Shown in pieces: positions 7,662-15,626 of a stretch of DNA of 64,000 nt. The position numbers were made by a program, and so were the translations under genes. Source of the stretch: JAFALK01 sp036500605 (GTDB taxonomy: Bacteria > Pseudomonadota > Gammaproteobacteria > Burkholderiales > Burkholderiaceae_C); assembly GCA_036500605.1 (NCBI GenBank), contig DASYBU010000024.1:1-64000 (forward strand), read 5' to 3'. Position 1 is the first letter of the stretch. The number at the start of each line of letters is the position of its first letter. Under the pieces are notes generated by a model. The model was given only the letters and a program-made list of their open reading frames with translations. It was not told where the DNA came from and did no database searches.

Positions 7662-9799
7662 ACAGCGCATCACTGGTGGGATCCGTGACGACGGTCGGTG
7701 CCGAACTTCGGGCAACGCTGGACGCCGTGACGGCGCCACTGCTGTTGCACGATGGCCGGCGCATCGTCCACGCCAATGCCGCCTGCCAGCGCATGCTGAG
7801 CCAATCGCTGCCCGAGTTGCTGGCCCTGCAATTCGAGGAGCTGGCCGTTGACGACTCGCGCGACGATCTGCGCCAGTACGGATTACGCAGCGTCGAAAGC
7901 GACCTGGAACTCCCCTCCACCGAACTGGAGTTGAAGACGGGCAGCGGCGCGGTTCGCGCCGTCGAGGTAACGGCACGTCCGCTGTCAGGCTTCGGACAGA
8001 AGCTTGCGCTCTTCACATTCCAGGACCTGAGCGACATCCGCCACGTGCAAACCAGCCTGTTTCAGATCGGCCGGGTCCTGCGCCAGATCATCGACAGCAC
8101 GCCGGTAGCAACTTTCGTCATTGATTCCGAGCACCGGATCACTCACTGGAATACCGCCTGCGAGCAGCTCACCGGGACCCGCGCTGCACAGGTAATCGGA
8201 CGCGACGATGCCGGCCTGGTCTTCTACGAGCGGGTGCAGCCGCTGCTGGCGGACCTCATCGTCGATGGCAGCATCTCGCGGGAGTCGTCGCGCCTGTACG
8301 GCCAGCGCTGCACGCCCTCGTCAACCATCGCGAACGCTTACGAAGTGGAGTCGTACTTCCCCTTGTTTGGCAGCGGCGGCCGTTGGCTGCAGTTCACGGC
8401 CGCGCCCCTGTTCGATGCGGATGGAAAGATCGTGGGCGCCATCGAAACGCTGCTGGATGTGACGCAGCGGCGCATCGCCGAGGACGAGCTGCTGCGTCAC
8501 CGCAATGAGCTGGAGAACATGGTGTTCGAGCGCACGGCCGAGCTGCTGAACACGCATCACGAGCTCGAGGCTTTTCTGGAGAACGCATCTGTCGGCATCA
8601 TTGCGGTTTCTCGCCGAAAAATCACACGGGCCAACCAGAAGTTCCGCGCCATGTTTGAGATCGGTGACTGTTCGCCGTACGGCCTTTCGCCCAGGCTCCT
8701 GTTCGACAGCGATCAGCAATTCGAAACCTTCCGCCGGACCGCCATTGAAACGCTGTCTAGCGGTGAACCTCTGATGCACGAGATGGCCATGCGCACACTT
8801 GGTGGCCGCGAGCTTTGGGTGCAGCTGATTGCCTATCTGGCGAACCCGGCCGACCCCAAAGCAGGCACCTGGTGGATGCTGCAGGACCGCAGCGAGATGC
8901 GGCGCGTCGAAAAGGAGCTGCAGCTCAATTACGAACGCATTCAGCAGACCAACTGGCGGCTCGAAGAGGCCCAGAACCAGCTGCTGCAATCCGAGAAGAT
9001 GGCCTCAATCGGTCAACTGGCGGCGGGGGTGGCGCACGAGATCAACAACCCCATCGGTTTCGTCAGCTCCAACCTTGGCGTACTGCGAAGCTATGTGCAG
9101 CCGCTTTTTGCGCTCGTCGACCAGCTGATGCGTGCGCCGCCCGAACAATTGCCGCCACCGGTGCGGGAGGAGCTTTCGCGGGTGGGCCGGTCCATCGACC
9201 TGGCCTACGTGCAGGAGGATCTGCCCAGCCTGCTCAATGAGAGCGAGGAGGGGCTCTCGCGCGTGAAGAAGATCGTTCAGGATCTGAAGGACTTCTCTCG
9301 GGTCGATCACGCGGATTGGCAGGACGCTGACCTCAATGCCGGCCTGGAATCGACGCTCAACGTGGTGATGAATGAGGTCAAGTACAAGGCGGAGATCCGG
9401 AAACGCTACGAGCCGCTGCCGCCGGTTCGCTGCATCGCCGCGCAGTTGAATCAGGTCTTTATGAATCTGATCGTCAACGCCGCACAGGCCATCCCCCAGC
9501 GGGGCAAGATCACGCTGAGCACTCGCACCGACGGCGACTGGGCAATCGTCGAAATTGGCGACACAGGCTGCGGCATGTCGGATGAGGTGAAGCGGCGGGT
9601 CTTCGAACCCTTCTTCACAACCAAGCCCGTAGGTAAAGGGACGGGCCTGGGGCTGTCCTTATCCTTCTCGATCGTCCAAAAACATGGCGGGCGGATAGAG
9701 ATCGATTCCACAATCGGAGTCGGGACGACCTTTCGGGTCTGCATCCCGGTGGGAGGTCCTATGGGCGCCGACGCGGCATCTTTGCCCACCAGTCTTTGA
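7658..9799 (+). CDS. Multi-PAS sensor histidine kinase (NtrB/AtoS-like H box)
   Basis: The 713-residue soluble kinase has three PAS-like modules (about 18-130, 145-270, 305-415), a coiled segment (about 415-445), a DHp helix with GQLAAGVAHEINNPIGF (His460) and a HATPase_c domain (about 590-705: NLIVNAAQAI, DTGCGM, GKGTGLGLSLS). The AHEINNP type of H box is typical of ZraS/AtoS/NtrB-like kinases. There is no receiver, so it should phosphorylate separate regulators, most simply the two receivers encoded just upstream with which it is coupled (ATGA overlap at 7658-7661). The absence of membrane segments suggests cytoplasmic sensing. The signal is unknown. Confidence 0.9.
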   Translation: MNSASLVGSVTTVGAELRATLDAVTAPLLLHDGRRIVHANAACQRMLSQSLPELLALQFEELAVDDSRDDLRQYGLRSVESDLELPSTELELKTGSGAVRAVEVTARPLSGFGQKLALFTFQDLSDIRHVQTSLFQIGRVLRQIIDSTPVATFVIDSEHRITHWNTACEQLTGTRAAQVIGRDDAGLVFYERVQPLLADLIVDGSISRESSRLYGQRCTPSSTIANAYEVESYFPLFGSGGRWLQFTAAPLFDADGKIVGAIETLLDVTQRRIAEDELLRHRNELENMVFERTAELLNTHHELEAFLENASVGIIAVSRRKITRANQKFRAMFEIGDCSPYGLSPRLLFDSDQQFETFRRTAIETLSSGEPLMHEMAMRTLGGRELWVQLIAYLANPADPKAGTWWMLQDRSEMRRVEKELQLNYERIQQTNWRLEEAQNQLLQSEKMASIGQLAAGVAHEINNPIGFVSSNLGVLRSYVQPLFALVDQLMRAPPEQLPPPVREELSRVGRSIDLAYVQEDLPSLLNESEEGLSRVKKIVQDLKDFSRVDHADWQDADLNAGLESTLNVVMNEVKYKAEIRKRYEPLPPVRCIAAQLNQVFMNLIVNAAQAIPQRGKITLSTRTDGDWAIVEIGDTGCGMSDEVKRRVFEPFFTTKPVGKGTGLGLSLSFSIVQKHGGRIEIDSTIGVGTTFRVCIPVGGPMGADAASLPTSL

Positions 9800-9944
9800 G
9801 GCAACTCGTCCGTTACGCAAGGCGCCCGATAAAGCCCGGGGGCAGGTGTTGGATAAACCTCAAGGGAGGAAGCCGCGGCGCACTTGGCGGTGCTTGTCGA
9901 GGGCGTTCCAGCTATGGCGATTCGAGGGGGCCGCTGCAAGAACC

Positions 9945-10081
9945 ATGGCGCGCGGTATCGTCATCGACGCGCTGCGCATGGCCTGGTTCAAGCGGCACCC
10001 GGACACAACAGCGCCCGACTGCATTCGGCGCTGGGCTATGTCAGTCCGATGCAGTTCGAGAGAGACCGGCTTGCGGCATAG
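9945..10081 (+). pseudogene. Remnant of an IS3-family transposase (OrfB)
   Basis: Two pieces in different frames resemble IS3-family OrfB. 9945-10001 gives ARGIVIDALRMAWFKRHP, like the segment after the first catalytic region. About 10004-10081 gives RLHSALGYVSPMQFERDRLA and a stop, the typical C-terminus. The part between them, including the DDE catalytic residues, is missing and the frames disagree, so this is a dead fragment. No terminal inverted repeats were identified. It marks past mobile-element activity at the end of the signalling block. Confidence 0.7.
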
Positions 10082-10177
10082 ACCGACAAGCCACATCGCC
10101 GCACGGTGATGGGATACGGAATCCGAGGGCAAGGTCAAATCAGGCAGATTTAAGACCTGACCTTCAAGTCCCGGGGG

Positions 10178-10198
10178 CAACTCCCAACGACTCCACCA
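10178..10198 (+). other. tmRNA/tRNA 3'-end-like fragment, possible attachment site
   Basis: CAACTCCC followed by AACGACTCCACCA has the form of the 3' half of a T-arm, acceptor strand and CCA end. The TCAACTCCC...CTCCACCA pattern is typical of bacterial tmRNA (ssrA) 3' ends. The remaining gene is absent: upstream sequence does not continue the T-arm properly (GGGGGC instead of a GGGTT-type start). Integrases commonly use such 3' ends and leave a partial copy at the far end of the element. The fragment is followed by a poly-A stretch and a terminator-like hairpin, as expected on the chromosomal side, so the element would lie to the left. Confidence 0.4.
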
Positions 10199-10204
10199 AA
10201 AAAA

Positions 10205-10245
10205 AACCAAAGGCCCAACTGTTGAAGGTCGCGGCCCTTTTTTGC
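10205..10245 (+). terminator. Weak terminator-like hairpin after the tmRNA-like end
   Basis: AAAGGCC and GGCCCTTTTTT flank a 16-nt centre. The stem is imperfect, with one mismatch or bulge, but ends in a T run, as the terminator of ssrA or a tRNA gene would. It could be the original terminator of the gene whose 3' end remains at 10178-10198. Confidence 0.3.
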
Positions 10246-10479
10246 GTTTGTGACACGCTGCGGATCCGATGCAAGACCCGCCCCGCGCCGCTAGGTGCTG
10301 CGCTCAAGTTGCTCAGCGACTTGGGCGCTTTTCTTTGCCCGTGCGCCGGGGCTTCCGCGGCCGGCCACCTCCTCAACCCTGAGGAACTCACAAGCGCACG
10401 CAACAGGCATCGGCAGTAAATTCCCAATCACCGAGAGCCGCAGAAGCTTTCCTTTCCTTGCACAACTGGGAGGCGCGCC

Positions 10480-10731
10480 ATGGCAACCAAGATCGACCTT
10501 GCGAAGATTGACAAGAAGGTCACTGCGCTCAGCGATGCGCTGGCCAAGCTTGGCAAGGGCACGGACCTGAAAGAGCTCATTCGCCTCAGCCGCCAGCCCG
10601 GATGGACCACGCCGGCGGAATATGCCTTCGCCATGTCGATTCTTGACTCGATGCAGAGACAGGTCGACCAACTCGCCCAGTTGTCGGGCGCGCTCATCAA
10701 GGCAGCCGGGAAGGTGAGCGCGAAGCGTTGA
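10480..10731 (+). CDS. Small helical protein of unknown function
   Basis: The product is 83 residues, fully soluble, rich in Lys, Ala and Leu, and predicted to be mostly alpha-helical (DKKVTALSDALAKLGKG near the N-terminus, a second amphipathic helix near QRQVDQLAQLSGALIKAAGK). There is no signal peptide and no known motif. A good Shine-Dalgarno (GGGAGG, about 10469-10474) precedes the ATG. It lies 28 nt before a secreted small protein, so the two may be co-transcribed. Frames on the opposite strand look like its shadow. The function is not recognised. The approximately 400 bp upstream (10080-10479) hold only the tmRNA-like fragment and no other gene. Confidence 0.6.
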   Translation: MATKIDLAKIDKKVTALSDALAKLGKGTDLKELIRLSRQPGWTTPAEYAFAMSILDSMQRQVDQLAQLSGALIKAAGKVSAKR

Positions 10732-10759
10732 ACGGCCGTTCTCGGCCCTGGAGAGCCTC

Positions 10760-11134
10760 ATGAACCCTGTACGAAACCTGTGGGCCGTGATCGGTGCAAC
10801 GCTGGCCATCGCGAGCGCTTCGGGCGGCGCCTTGGCCACTGAGTTGCGTCCGTCGTTCAGTCTGCCCAGCCAGCGGGACGCTCAGGTCGCAGAAGTTCGC
10901 GCCGTGCCGCTGCAGATGCAAATGCAGCAACAGCAGTTGCAGCAACAGCAATCGCCGCCGGAGGCCTTCTACAAGAAGTTCGAGACGGACGCGCGATCGT
11001 TCCCGCCGGCAACGATGGCCCGGCTCAGAACGCAATTCATCCAGCGCGCCGAGGCCGCCAACAGAAAGGGCGCCGCGGACGAGGCCAGGCATTACCAGCG
11101 CATGCTGGGCATCCTGGATGCGGCCAAGAAGTAG
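10760..11134 (+). CDS. Secreted Gln-rich small protein
   Basis: The 124-residue product has an N-terminal signal peptide (Arg at 5, hydrophobic core to about 26, cleavage near GALA-T). A glutamine-rich low-complexity stretch follows at about 50-66 (repeated MQ and QQ), then a helical C-terminal domain rich in Ala, Arg and Lys. It is presumably periplasmic. No catalytic motif or known family is recognised. GGAG lies upstream of the ATG. The polyQ run is coded by mixed CAG/CAA, so it is not a simple slipped triplet repeat. Confidence 0.6.
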   Translation: MNPVRNLWAVIGATLAIASASGGALATELRPSFSLPSQRDAQVAEVRAVPLQMQMQQQQLQQQQSPPEAFYKKFETDARSFPPATMARLRTQFIQRAEAANRKGAADEARHYQRMLGILDAAKK

Positions 11135-11153
11135 CCGCGAGAGCGTGAGCAAA

Positions 11154-11177
11154 CGATCGATCGATCGAACGAACGAA
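11154..11177. repeat. Tetranucleotide repeat (CGAT)3(CGAA)3
   Basis: Three CGAT units are followed directly by three CGAA units in the gap between two small genes, 44 nt before the ATG at 11221. Such tracts can vary in length by slippage. Its position in a likely 5' leader could affect expression of the membrane protein gene, but nothing shows that it does. Confidence 0.6.
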
Positions 11178-11220
11178 TGAGCGGCTCCACACGTTTCAGC
11201 GCCAACCGGTACCACTTTCC

Positions 11221-11862
11221 ATGAAACCCACCTCGTCGCTTTTCTCGCTGATTGCACTGATCGCCTTGGCCGTCGTGCTGCTGCTCGCGGCGCCTTGGGC
11301 TCGCGCCGCTGACAGTGGAAGCGGCGGTGGCAGTGGCACTGGAACGGGCAACCCCGATGCATACCAATGGGATGTCGCCAAGAATTTCCGCGCAGGCGAT
11401 ACCGCCACGCCCACGCTCATGCCCATGACGGCGGCCAATGCAGACACCGGCCTGGACGCCCGCGACAGGGCCTACGTGGATCACGTGAACAACCAGACCA
11501 GCGTGTACTTCCAGGTCATGCTGATCGTCAGCTTCGTCGCGATGGTCTTCCTGGCGTTCCTGCTTTATCTCGTGCATGGCGGCACGCACGGCCTGGCCGA
11601 CTTGAGCGGCCGCGACATCATGCGCGCCGCTGTCGTCACCTTCGTCGCTTATGGCGCGATCGTCATGGCGCTCACGATGCAGAACACCGAAACCCTGACT
11701 GGCGTCACCGGTCTCTTGAGCGCCATCGTGGGCTATGTGTTTGGGCGCGCCGGGGGTGATGACCGAGAGCGGCTGGCCTTGGTCGCGGGTAGCCGTGGCG
11801 GTGAGACGCATGAGGCGTCTCCCGCCGCCGGTGCTCAACATGCTCCGTTGGGGGCTGCGTAG
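11221..11862 (+). CDS. Predicted membrane protein with signal peptide, unknown
   Basis: The 213-residue product has a cleavable-looking signal peptide (hydrophobic core 8-24, AAPWARA then AD). A glycine/serine-rich linker (about 31-45) and a soluble part follow, then three hydrophobic helices (about 95-118, 130-152, 157-175) and an Arg/Asp/Glu-rich C-terminal tail. No family is recognised. It could be an inner-membrane protein with a periplasmic N-terminal segment. The start ATG lacks a clear Shine-Dalgarno. A stop and a 27-bp gap separate it from the convergent exonuclease gene. Confidence 0.6.
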   Translation: MKPTSSLFSLIALIALAVVLLLAAPWARAADSGSGGGSGTGTGNPDAYQWDVAKNFRAGDTATPTLMPMTAANADTGLDARDRAYVDHVNNQTSVYFQVMLIVSFVAMVFLAFLLYLVHGGTHGLADLSGRDIMRAAVVTFVAYGAIVMALTMQNTETLTGVTGLLSAIVGYVFGRAGGDDRERLALVAGSRGGETHEASPAAGAQHAPLGAA

Positions 11863-11889
11863 AGCGGCGGATCCTCGGAATCCACGCCG

Positions 11890-12453
11890 CTAGGCGCTGC
11901 GCCCCGTCCTGTTGAACTCAAGCATGTTGCAGAAGAGTGTGCCCTGTTCAATTGCATCGTCCAGGGCGACGTGCGTGTGCGGGAACTTGTCGAACCATTG
12001 CTTGGGCATGTTGCGCTTCGTACTCTCGCGGTACTCGGTCTTCAGCACTGCCATCGCATAAGACTTCATGTCCAGAGCCGAGTGGCTGAAGGGACTTTCT
12101 CCAGCAAAGCGAATGAGATACCAGTAGACGAACAGGAAATCGAAGCCGGCCGGATAGGCGACGAAGACTGGCCTTCCTTTGAGTCCTTTGATCCACTCGA
12201 CGTAGGCACGCATTGCGGCTTCAGGCTTCTGAAGATCTTTCCGGCATGCGGCCCATGCTTCAGGTTGAGTGGCCCACCACTCAGCCGTCTTCGGGTGCGG
12301 AGCCGCGCCATCCAGCGTCTCCAGATTTGCTGAGAAGGTTGATACGAGCTTCTTGTCCGGGGTGTATGCGGCTGAGCCGAAACTGAGCATCGAATGCGGT
12401 CCTGGGATTGGGCCGTCAGTTTCGACGTCGGTGCTGATGTAGATTTCCGTCAT
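11890..12453 (-). CDS. DEDDh-type 3'-5' exonuclease domain protein
   Basis: The 187-residue product resembles stand-alone proofreading/RNase T-type exonucleases of the RNase H fold. Visible catalytic elements are STDVETDG (Asp9, Glu11; Exo I), YPAGFDFLFV (Exo II Asp) and THVALDDAIEQG (Exo III with His and Asp), giving the full DEDDh set. It probably degrades RNA or single-stranded DNA from the 3' end using two metal ions. It is encoded alone, convergent with the membrane protein at 11862 and divergent from the pRiA4b-type gene. It lies about 1.1 kb from the defence island, but no link is shown. Confidence 0.75.
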   Translation of the reverse strand: MTEIYISTDVETDGPIPGPHSMLSFGSAAYTPDKKLVSTFSANLETLDGAAPHPKTAEWWATQPEAWAACRKDLQKPEAAMRAYVEWIKGLKGRPVFVAYPAGFDFLFVYWYLIRFAGESPFSHSALDMKSYAMAVLKTEYRESTKRNMPKQWFDKFPHTHVALDDAIEQGTLFCNMLEFNRTGRSA

Positions 12454-12607
12454 GGTCTGGCAGCGGTCGCTGGATCCTGTTAGGAGTTCGCGTTGATGTT
12501 AGCGGCCGATGCGCGGCAATCAACGCCTGGGTTTGCAAGCGACCGCATCAGCCGGTCCTCGCTGTGTCAATCAGCGAGAGACGAGCCCGTGCTGCGACAC
12601 TCGCTGG

Positions 12608-13189
12608 ATGAGCACCAAATTCCAGCGCACTCAACCCAAGCGCGTCTACCAACTGCGCGTCGAATTGCAGCACATCGAGCCACTCGTCTGGCGCCGCGTT
12701 CTCGTGCCGGACACCGTGAAGCTCGTCAAGCTTGACCGCCTCGTGCAGGCCGCGATGGGCTGGACCAACAGCCACCTGCATGATTGGCACATCGAGCGGC
12801 AGCGCTACGGCATCCCAGACGAAGAGTGGGGCGGCAGTGGCGCCATGCAGGATGAGCGCAAGTTCCCCGTAGGCGCCGTGCTGGGCGAGCAAATCCAGAG
12901 CTTCGCCTACAGCTACGACTTCGGCGATGGCTGGGATCACCGCATCACGGTCGAAGAGCGGCTACCTGCGCAAGAGGGCCGCAACGACTGGCCCATGTGT
13001 CTGGCCGGCGAGAACGCCTGCCCGCCAGAAGACGTGGGCGGGCCGCCCGGCTACATGGACTTCCTTGAGGCCATGCACAGGCCGGAGCACGAACGGCATG
13101 CGCACTACTGGCAGTGGTGGGGCGGCCCCTTCGATCCAACAGCCTTCAGCATCAACGCCGCCAACATGGCGATCCGCAAGCTGCGCTGA
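12608..13189 (+). CDS. pRiA4b ORF3-like protein
   Basis: The 193-residue product matches the plasmid pRiA4b ORF-3-like family (PF07929): YQLRVELQHIEPLVWRRV near the start, HLHDWHI, YDFGDGWDHRI and a VGGPPGYMDFL segment. The biochemical role of the family is not established; it is common on plasmids, islands and near transposases. The start ATG at 12608 was chosen because the family begins just before the VYQLRV strand. An open frame extends 33 codons further upstream but is not protein-like. The gene is monocistronic. Confidence 0.8.
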   Translation: MSTKFQRTQPKRVYQLRVELQHIEPLVWRRVLVPDTVKLVKLDRLVQAAMGWTNSHLHDWHIERQRYGIPDEEWGGSGAMQDERKFPVGAVLGEQIQSFAYSYDFGDGWDHRITVEERLPAQEGRNDWPMCLAGENACPPEDVGGPPGYMDFLEAMHRPEHERHAHYWQWWGGPFDPTAFSINAANMAIRKLR

Positions 13190-13587
13190 GCTGCAGGGTC
13201 GGGTCAAGGCGGGGCGCTTGAGGTTTTAGTTCGCGGTGGATGGGGCCGATCAAAGCGAAGTGATCGCGAGGGATGCAGTGGGCTGATGGGTTCTGCGGCG
13301 CGAGCGTTCAGATTCAAGACTCGACTCTTTAAGCCTCGATACACGGAAGAAGTGCACGAAGAATGCAACGGGATATGCAGCGTGCTTGGCGTTTTCGACC
13401 ACAGATCACCAGCGTGACATGTGGTTGTTCGATTTCGATTCGAGAACTTTCAATGGGCGCAACTTTTGATCTTGCCTGCAACATAAAAGCGGTTCGTTGG
13501 GCCATGCTCCGTGTCAGCCTGGCACAATCACAATGCTTGCGATCTCAGCGCCTTTACGCCCCCTATTCGCAGCACGGACACAGATAG
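13190..13587. other. 398-bp gap before the methyltransferase gene
   Basis: No gene is seen. The second half (about 13360-13587) is visibly more A/T-rich than its surroundings, fitting a promoter region for the methyltransferase gene and perhaps a horizontally acquired boundary. No confident -35/-10 pair, operator or terminator was found. Short open frames here lack ribosome-binding sites and family features. Confidence 0.5.
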
Positions 13588-15153
13588 ATGCAAATAAAAA
13601 AAGAAGCGATTCCCGTCATTGATCTCTTTGCCGGGCCGGGAGGACTTTGCGAAGGGTTTTCGTCCGTCATCGACGCGGCCGGTGCGCGACGCTTCGCCGT
13701 CAAGGTCTCTATCGAGAAGGATCCGATCGCGCACCGAACGCTTCTGCTTCGGGCAATCTTCCGCAAGTTCCGCAAGGGCAAGGTTCCGGGCTGCTACTAC
13801 GACTATGTCCGCGGCAAGATCAGCCGCGAGCAGTTCCTGACTCATCCCACCATCAGGGACGTCGCGGAGCACGCAGCCAAGGAAGCCCGGTGCGCCGAGC
13901 TCGGCGTGACCCCGCCCGAGGAAGTCGATGGATGGATCCGCGAGGCCCTGGACGACCAGACCGAGTGGGTCCTCATCGGAGGCCCGCCATGCCAAGCCTA
14001 CTCGCTGGCAGGCCGATCGCGCCTTCGCAGCAAGGACGTGGAGAAGTTCGAGGCCGACGCCAAACACTTCCTCTACATCGAGTACCTTCGGATCATTCAG
14101 GAGTTCGCCCCGGCTGTCTTCGTGATGGAGAACGTCAAGGGGATGCTCAACTCGACGAACTCAGGCAAGCGCATCTTCGAGCAGATCCTTGGCGATCTCA
14201 AGGAGCCCAAGGTCGGCCTGAGCTATGAGGTCCGCTCGCTCGTGGTCCACAAGGCGGAGGGCGAGCTCGAGCCCAATGACTATGTGATCGAGGCCGACGA
14301 CCACGGCATCCCGCAAAGCCGCCATCGCGTGATTCTCTTCGGGATTCGCTCGGACGTGGCAGCGGCGACGCCGGCTCTACGGGAGCGGCCAGAGTCGTTC
14401 CTGCTTCGCAAGCTGACGAAGAAGGTGGGCGTCAGCGCTGCCTTGGCCGGACTGCCGGAGCTTCGCAGCCGCTTGTCCAAAGAGCCGGATTCAAAGGAAG
14501 CATGGATCGGGGCGGTTCGCGAGTCGCCCGAGGCGCTCAAAGGATGGCGTCTTTCGGTGCGCAAGGACATCGAAGAGGCGATGGAGAAGTTCATCAAGAA
14601 GGCCGAAAAGCAAACGACCTTCGGAGCTCCGTTTGTGGAGGCCGTCGTCGTCCCAGGCGGCTACATGCCTCAGAACTTGCAGGATTGGTATCTGGATCCG
14701 AAGCTCGGCGGCGTTTTGCACCACGAGACGCGAAGCCACATGCGATCGGATCTGCACCGCTATATGTTCGCCTCCTGCTTCGCGGCGACGCAGAAATACG
14801 CCCCAGATCTGCGCAACTTCCCGCCGAAGCTCCTGCCTGACCATGTGAATGTGGACGAGGAGACGATTCCCTTCAAGGACCGCTTCCGGGTCCAGATGGG
14901 CAAGCATCCTTCATCGACGGTGGTCGCGCACATCAAGAAGGATGGGCACTACTACATCCATCCGGATCCGGGACAGTGCCGCAGCTTGACCGCGCGCGAG
15001 GCCGCCCGCTTGCAGACGTTCCCCGACAACTACTTCTTCGAGGGAAACAGGACGGAGCAATATGGCCAGATCGGCAATGCCGTCCCGCCGCTGTTGGCCA
15101 AGCAGATCGGCGAAATCATCCTCGACTTCATGACTTCGCCACGGCGGCGCTGA
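13588..15153 (+). CDS. DNA (cytosine-5)-methyltransferase
   Basis: The 521-residue C5-cytosine methyltransferase transfers methyl from S-adenosylmethionine to a target cytosine. Motifs in order are I DLFAGPGG (12-19), IV GGPPCQAYSLAGR (catalytic Cys135), VI MENVKG (181-183), VIII QSRHRVILFGIR (243 onwards), IX REAARLQTFP and X GQIGNAVPP (496-501). The variable target-recognition region between VIII and IX is long (about 200 residues), so sequence specificity cannot be read. It converges with vsr, overlapping its 3' end by 26 bp. That pairing fits a 5-methylcytosine modification whose deamination is repaired by Vsr. It probably protects self DNA for the restriction/defence genes on the opposite strand. 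Confidence 0.95.
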   Translation: MQIKKEAIPVIDLFAGPGGLCEGFSSVIDAAGARRFAVKVSIEKDPIAHRTLLLRAIFRKFRKGKVPGCYYDYVRGKISREQFLTHPTIRDVAEHAAKEARCAELGVTPPEEVDGWIREALDDQTEWVLIGGPPCQAYSLAGRSRLRSKDVEKFEADAKHFLYIEYLRIIQEFAPAVFVMENVKGMLNSTNSGKRIFEQILGDLKEPKVGLSYEVRSLVVHKAEGELEPNDYVIEADDHGIPQSRHRVILFGIRSDVAAATPALRERPESFLLRKLTKKVGVSAALAGLPELRSRLSKEPDSKEAWIGAVRESPEALKGWRLSVRKDIEEAMEKFIKKAEKQTTFGAPFVEAVVVPGGYMPQNLQDWYLDPKLGGVLHHETRSHMRSDLHRYMFASCFAATQKYAPDLRNFPPKLLPDHVNVDEETIPFKDRFRVQMGKHPSSTVVAHIKKDGHYYIHPDPGQCRSLTAREAARLQTFPDNYFFEGNRTEQYGQIGNAVPPLLAKQIGEIILDFMTSPRRR

Positions 15154-15589
15154 TCTCGCCAGTCGGGGAGCCACTGTCGATCCAGTGCGCCAAGGCGTCG
15201 GGCAGCCCAGCGCCAGCCGAGGGATCTCGCGTCGAGCATTCCCAAACGTTGAGCACCCGCCAGCCCATTCCCATGAGCTTGTCGGCAACGCGTCGATCGC
15301 GATCGACGTTGGTTTGCAACTTGGCCGACCAGAACTCCGTTCGCGTCGACGGTGTCTTGGCGTATTTGCATCCCTGGTGGGCATGCCAGAAGCAGCCGTG
15401 GACAAAGATGGCGATCCTGCGGCCTGGCATGACAATGTCCGGCGTCCCCGGCAGATCGCGCCGGTGCAATCGGTAGCGATGGCCCATGGCGAACAGCGCC
15501 TTGCGGACCAGCATCTCGGGCAAGGAATTCTTACCCTTGATGCCAGACATCATCTGGCTGCGTTTGGCGGGGCTGACGACATCGGTCAT
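15128..15589 (-). CDS. vsr: Very short patch repair endonuclease Vsr
   Basis: Vsr nicks DNA 5' of the T in T:G mismatches produced by deamination of 5-methylcytosine, starting repair. The 153-residue product shows the family landmarks: RSQMMSGIKGKNSLPE near the N-terminus, GTPDIV (catalytic Asp), FVHGCFWHAHQGCKYA (His/Cys zinc and catalytic residues) and WRVLNVWEC. The ATG at 15589 (MTDVVSPAKR) was chosen; a frame four codons longer adds nothing. It is the last gene of the minus-strand defence operon, 37 nt after the AIPR gene. It converges on the methyltransferase with a 26-bp overlap of coding ends, an unusually tight tail-to-tail fit. Confidence 0.93.
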   Translation of the reverse strand: MTDVVSPAKRSQMMSGIKGKNSLPEMLVRKALFAMGHRYRLHRRDLPGTPDIVMPGRRIAIFVHGCFWHAHQGCKYAKTPSTRTEFWSAKLQTNVDRDRRVADKLMGMGWRVLNVWECSTRDPSAGAGLPDALAHWIDSGSPTGEISAAVAKS

Positions 15590-15626
15590 AACGGATCGCA
15601 ATGCTCGTTGTCACCCAGCGCTTCGC

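Noticed and set aside
10164..10427. Minus-strand frame across the tmRNA-like end
   Set aside because: Runs through the poly-A tract and hairpin; translation is not protein-like.
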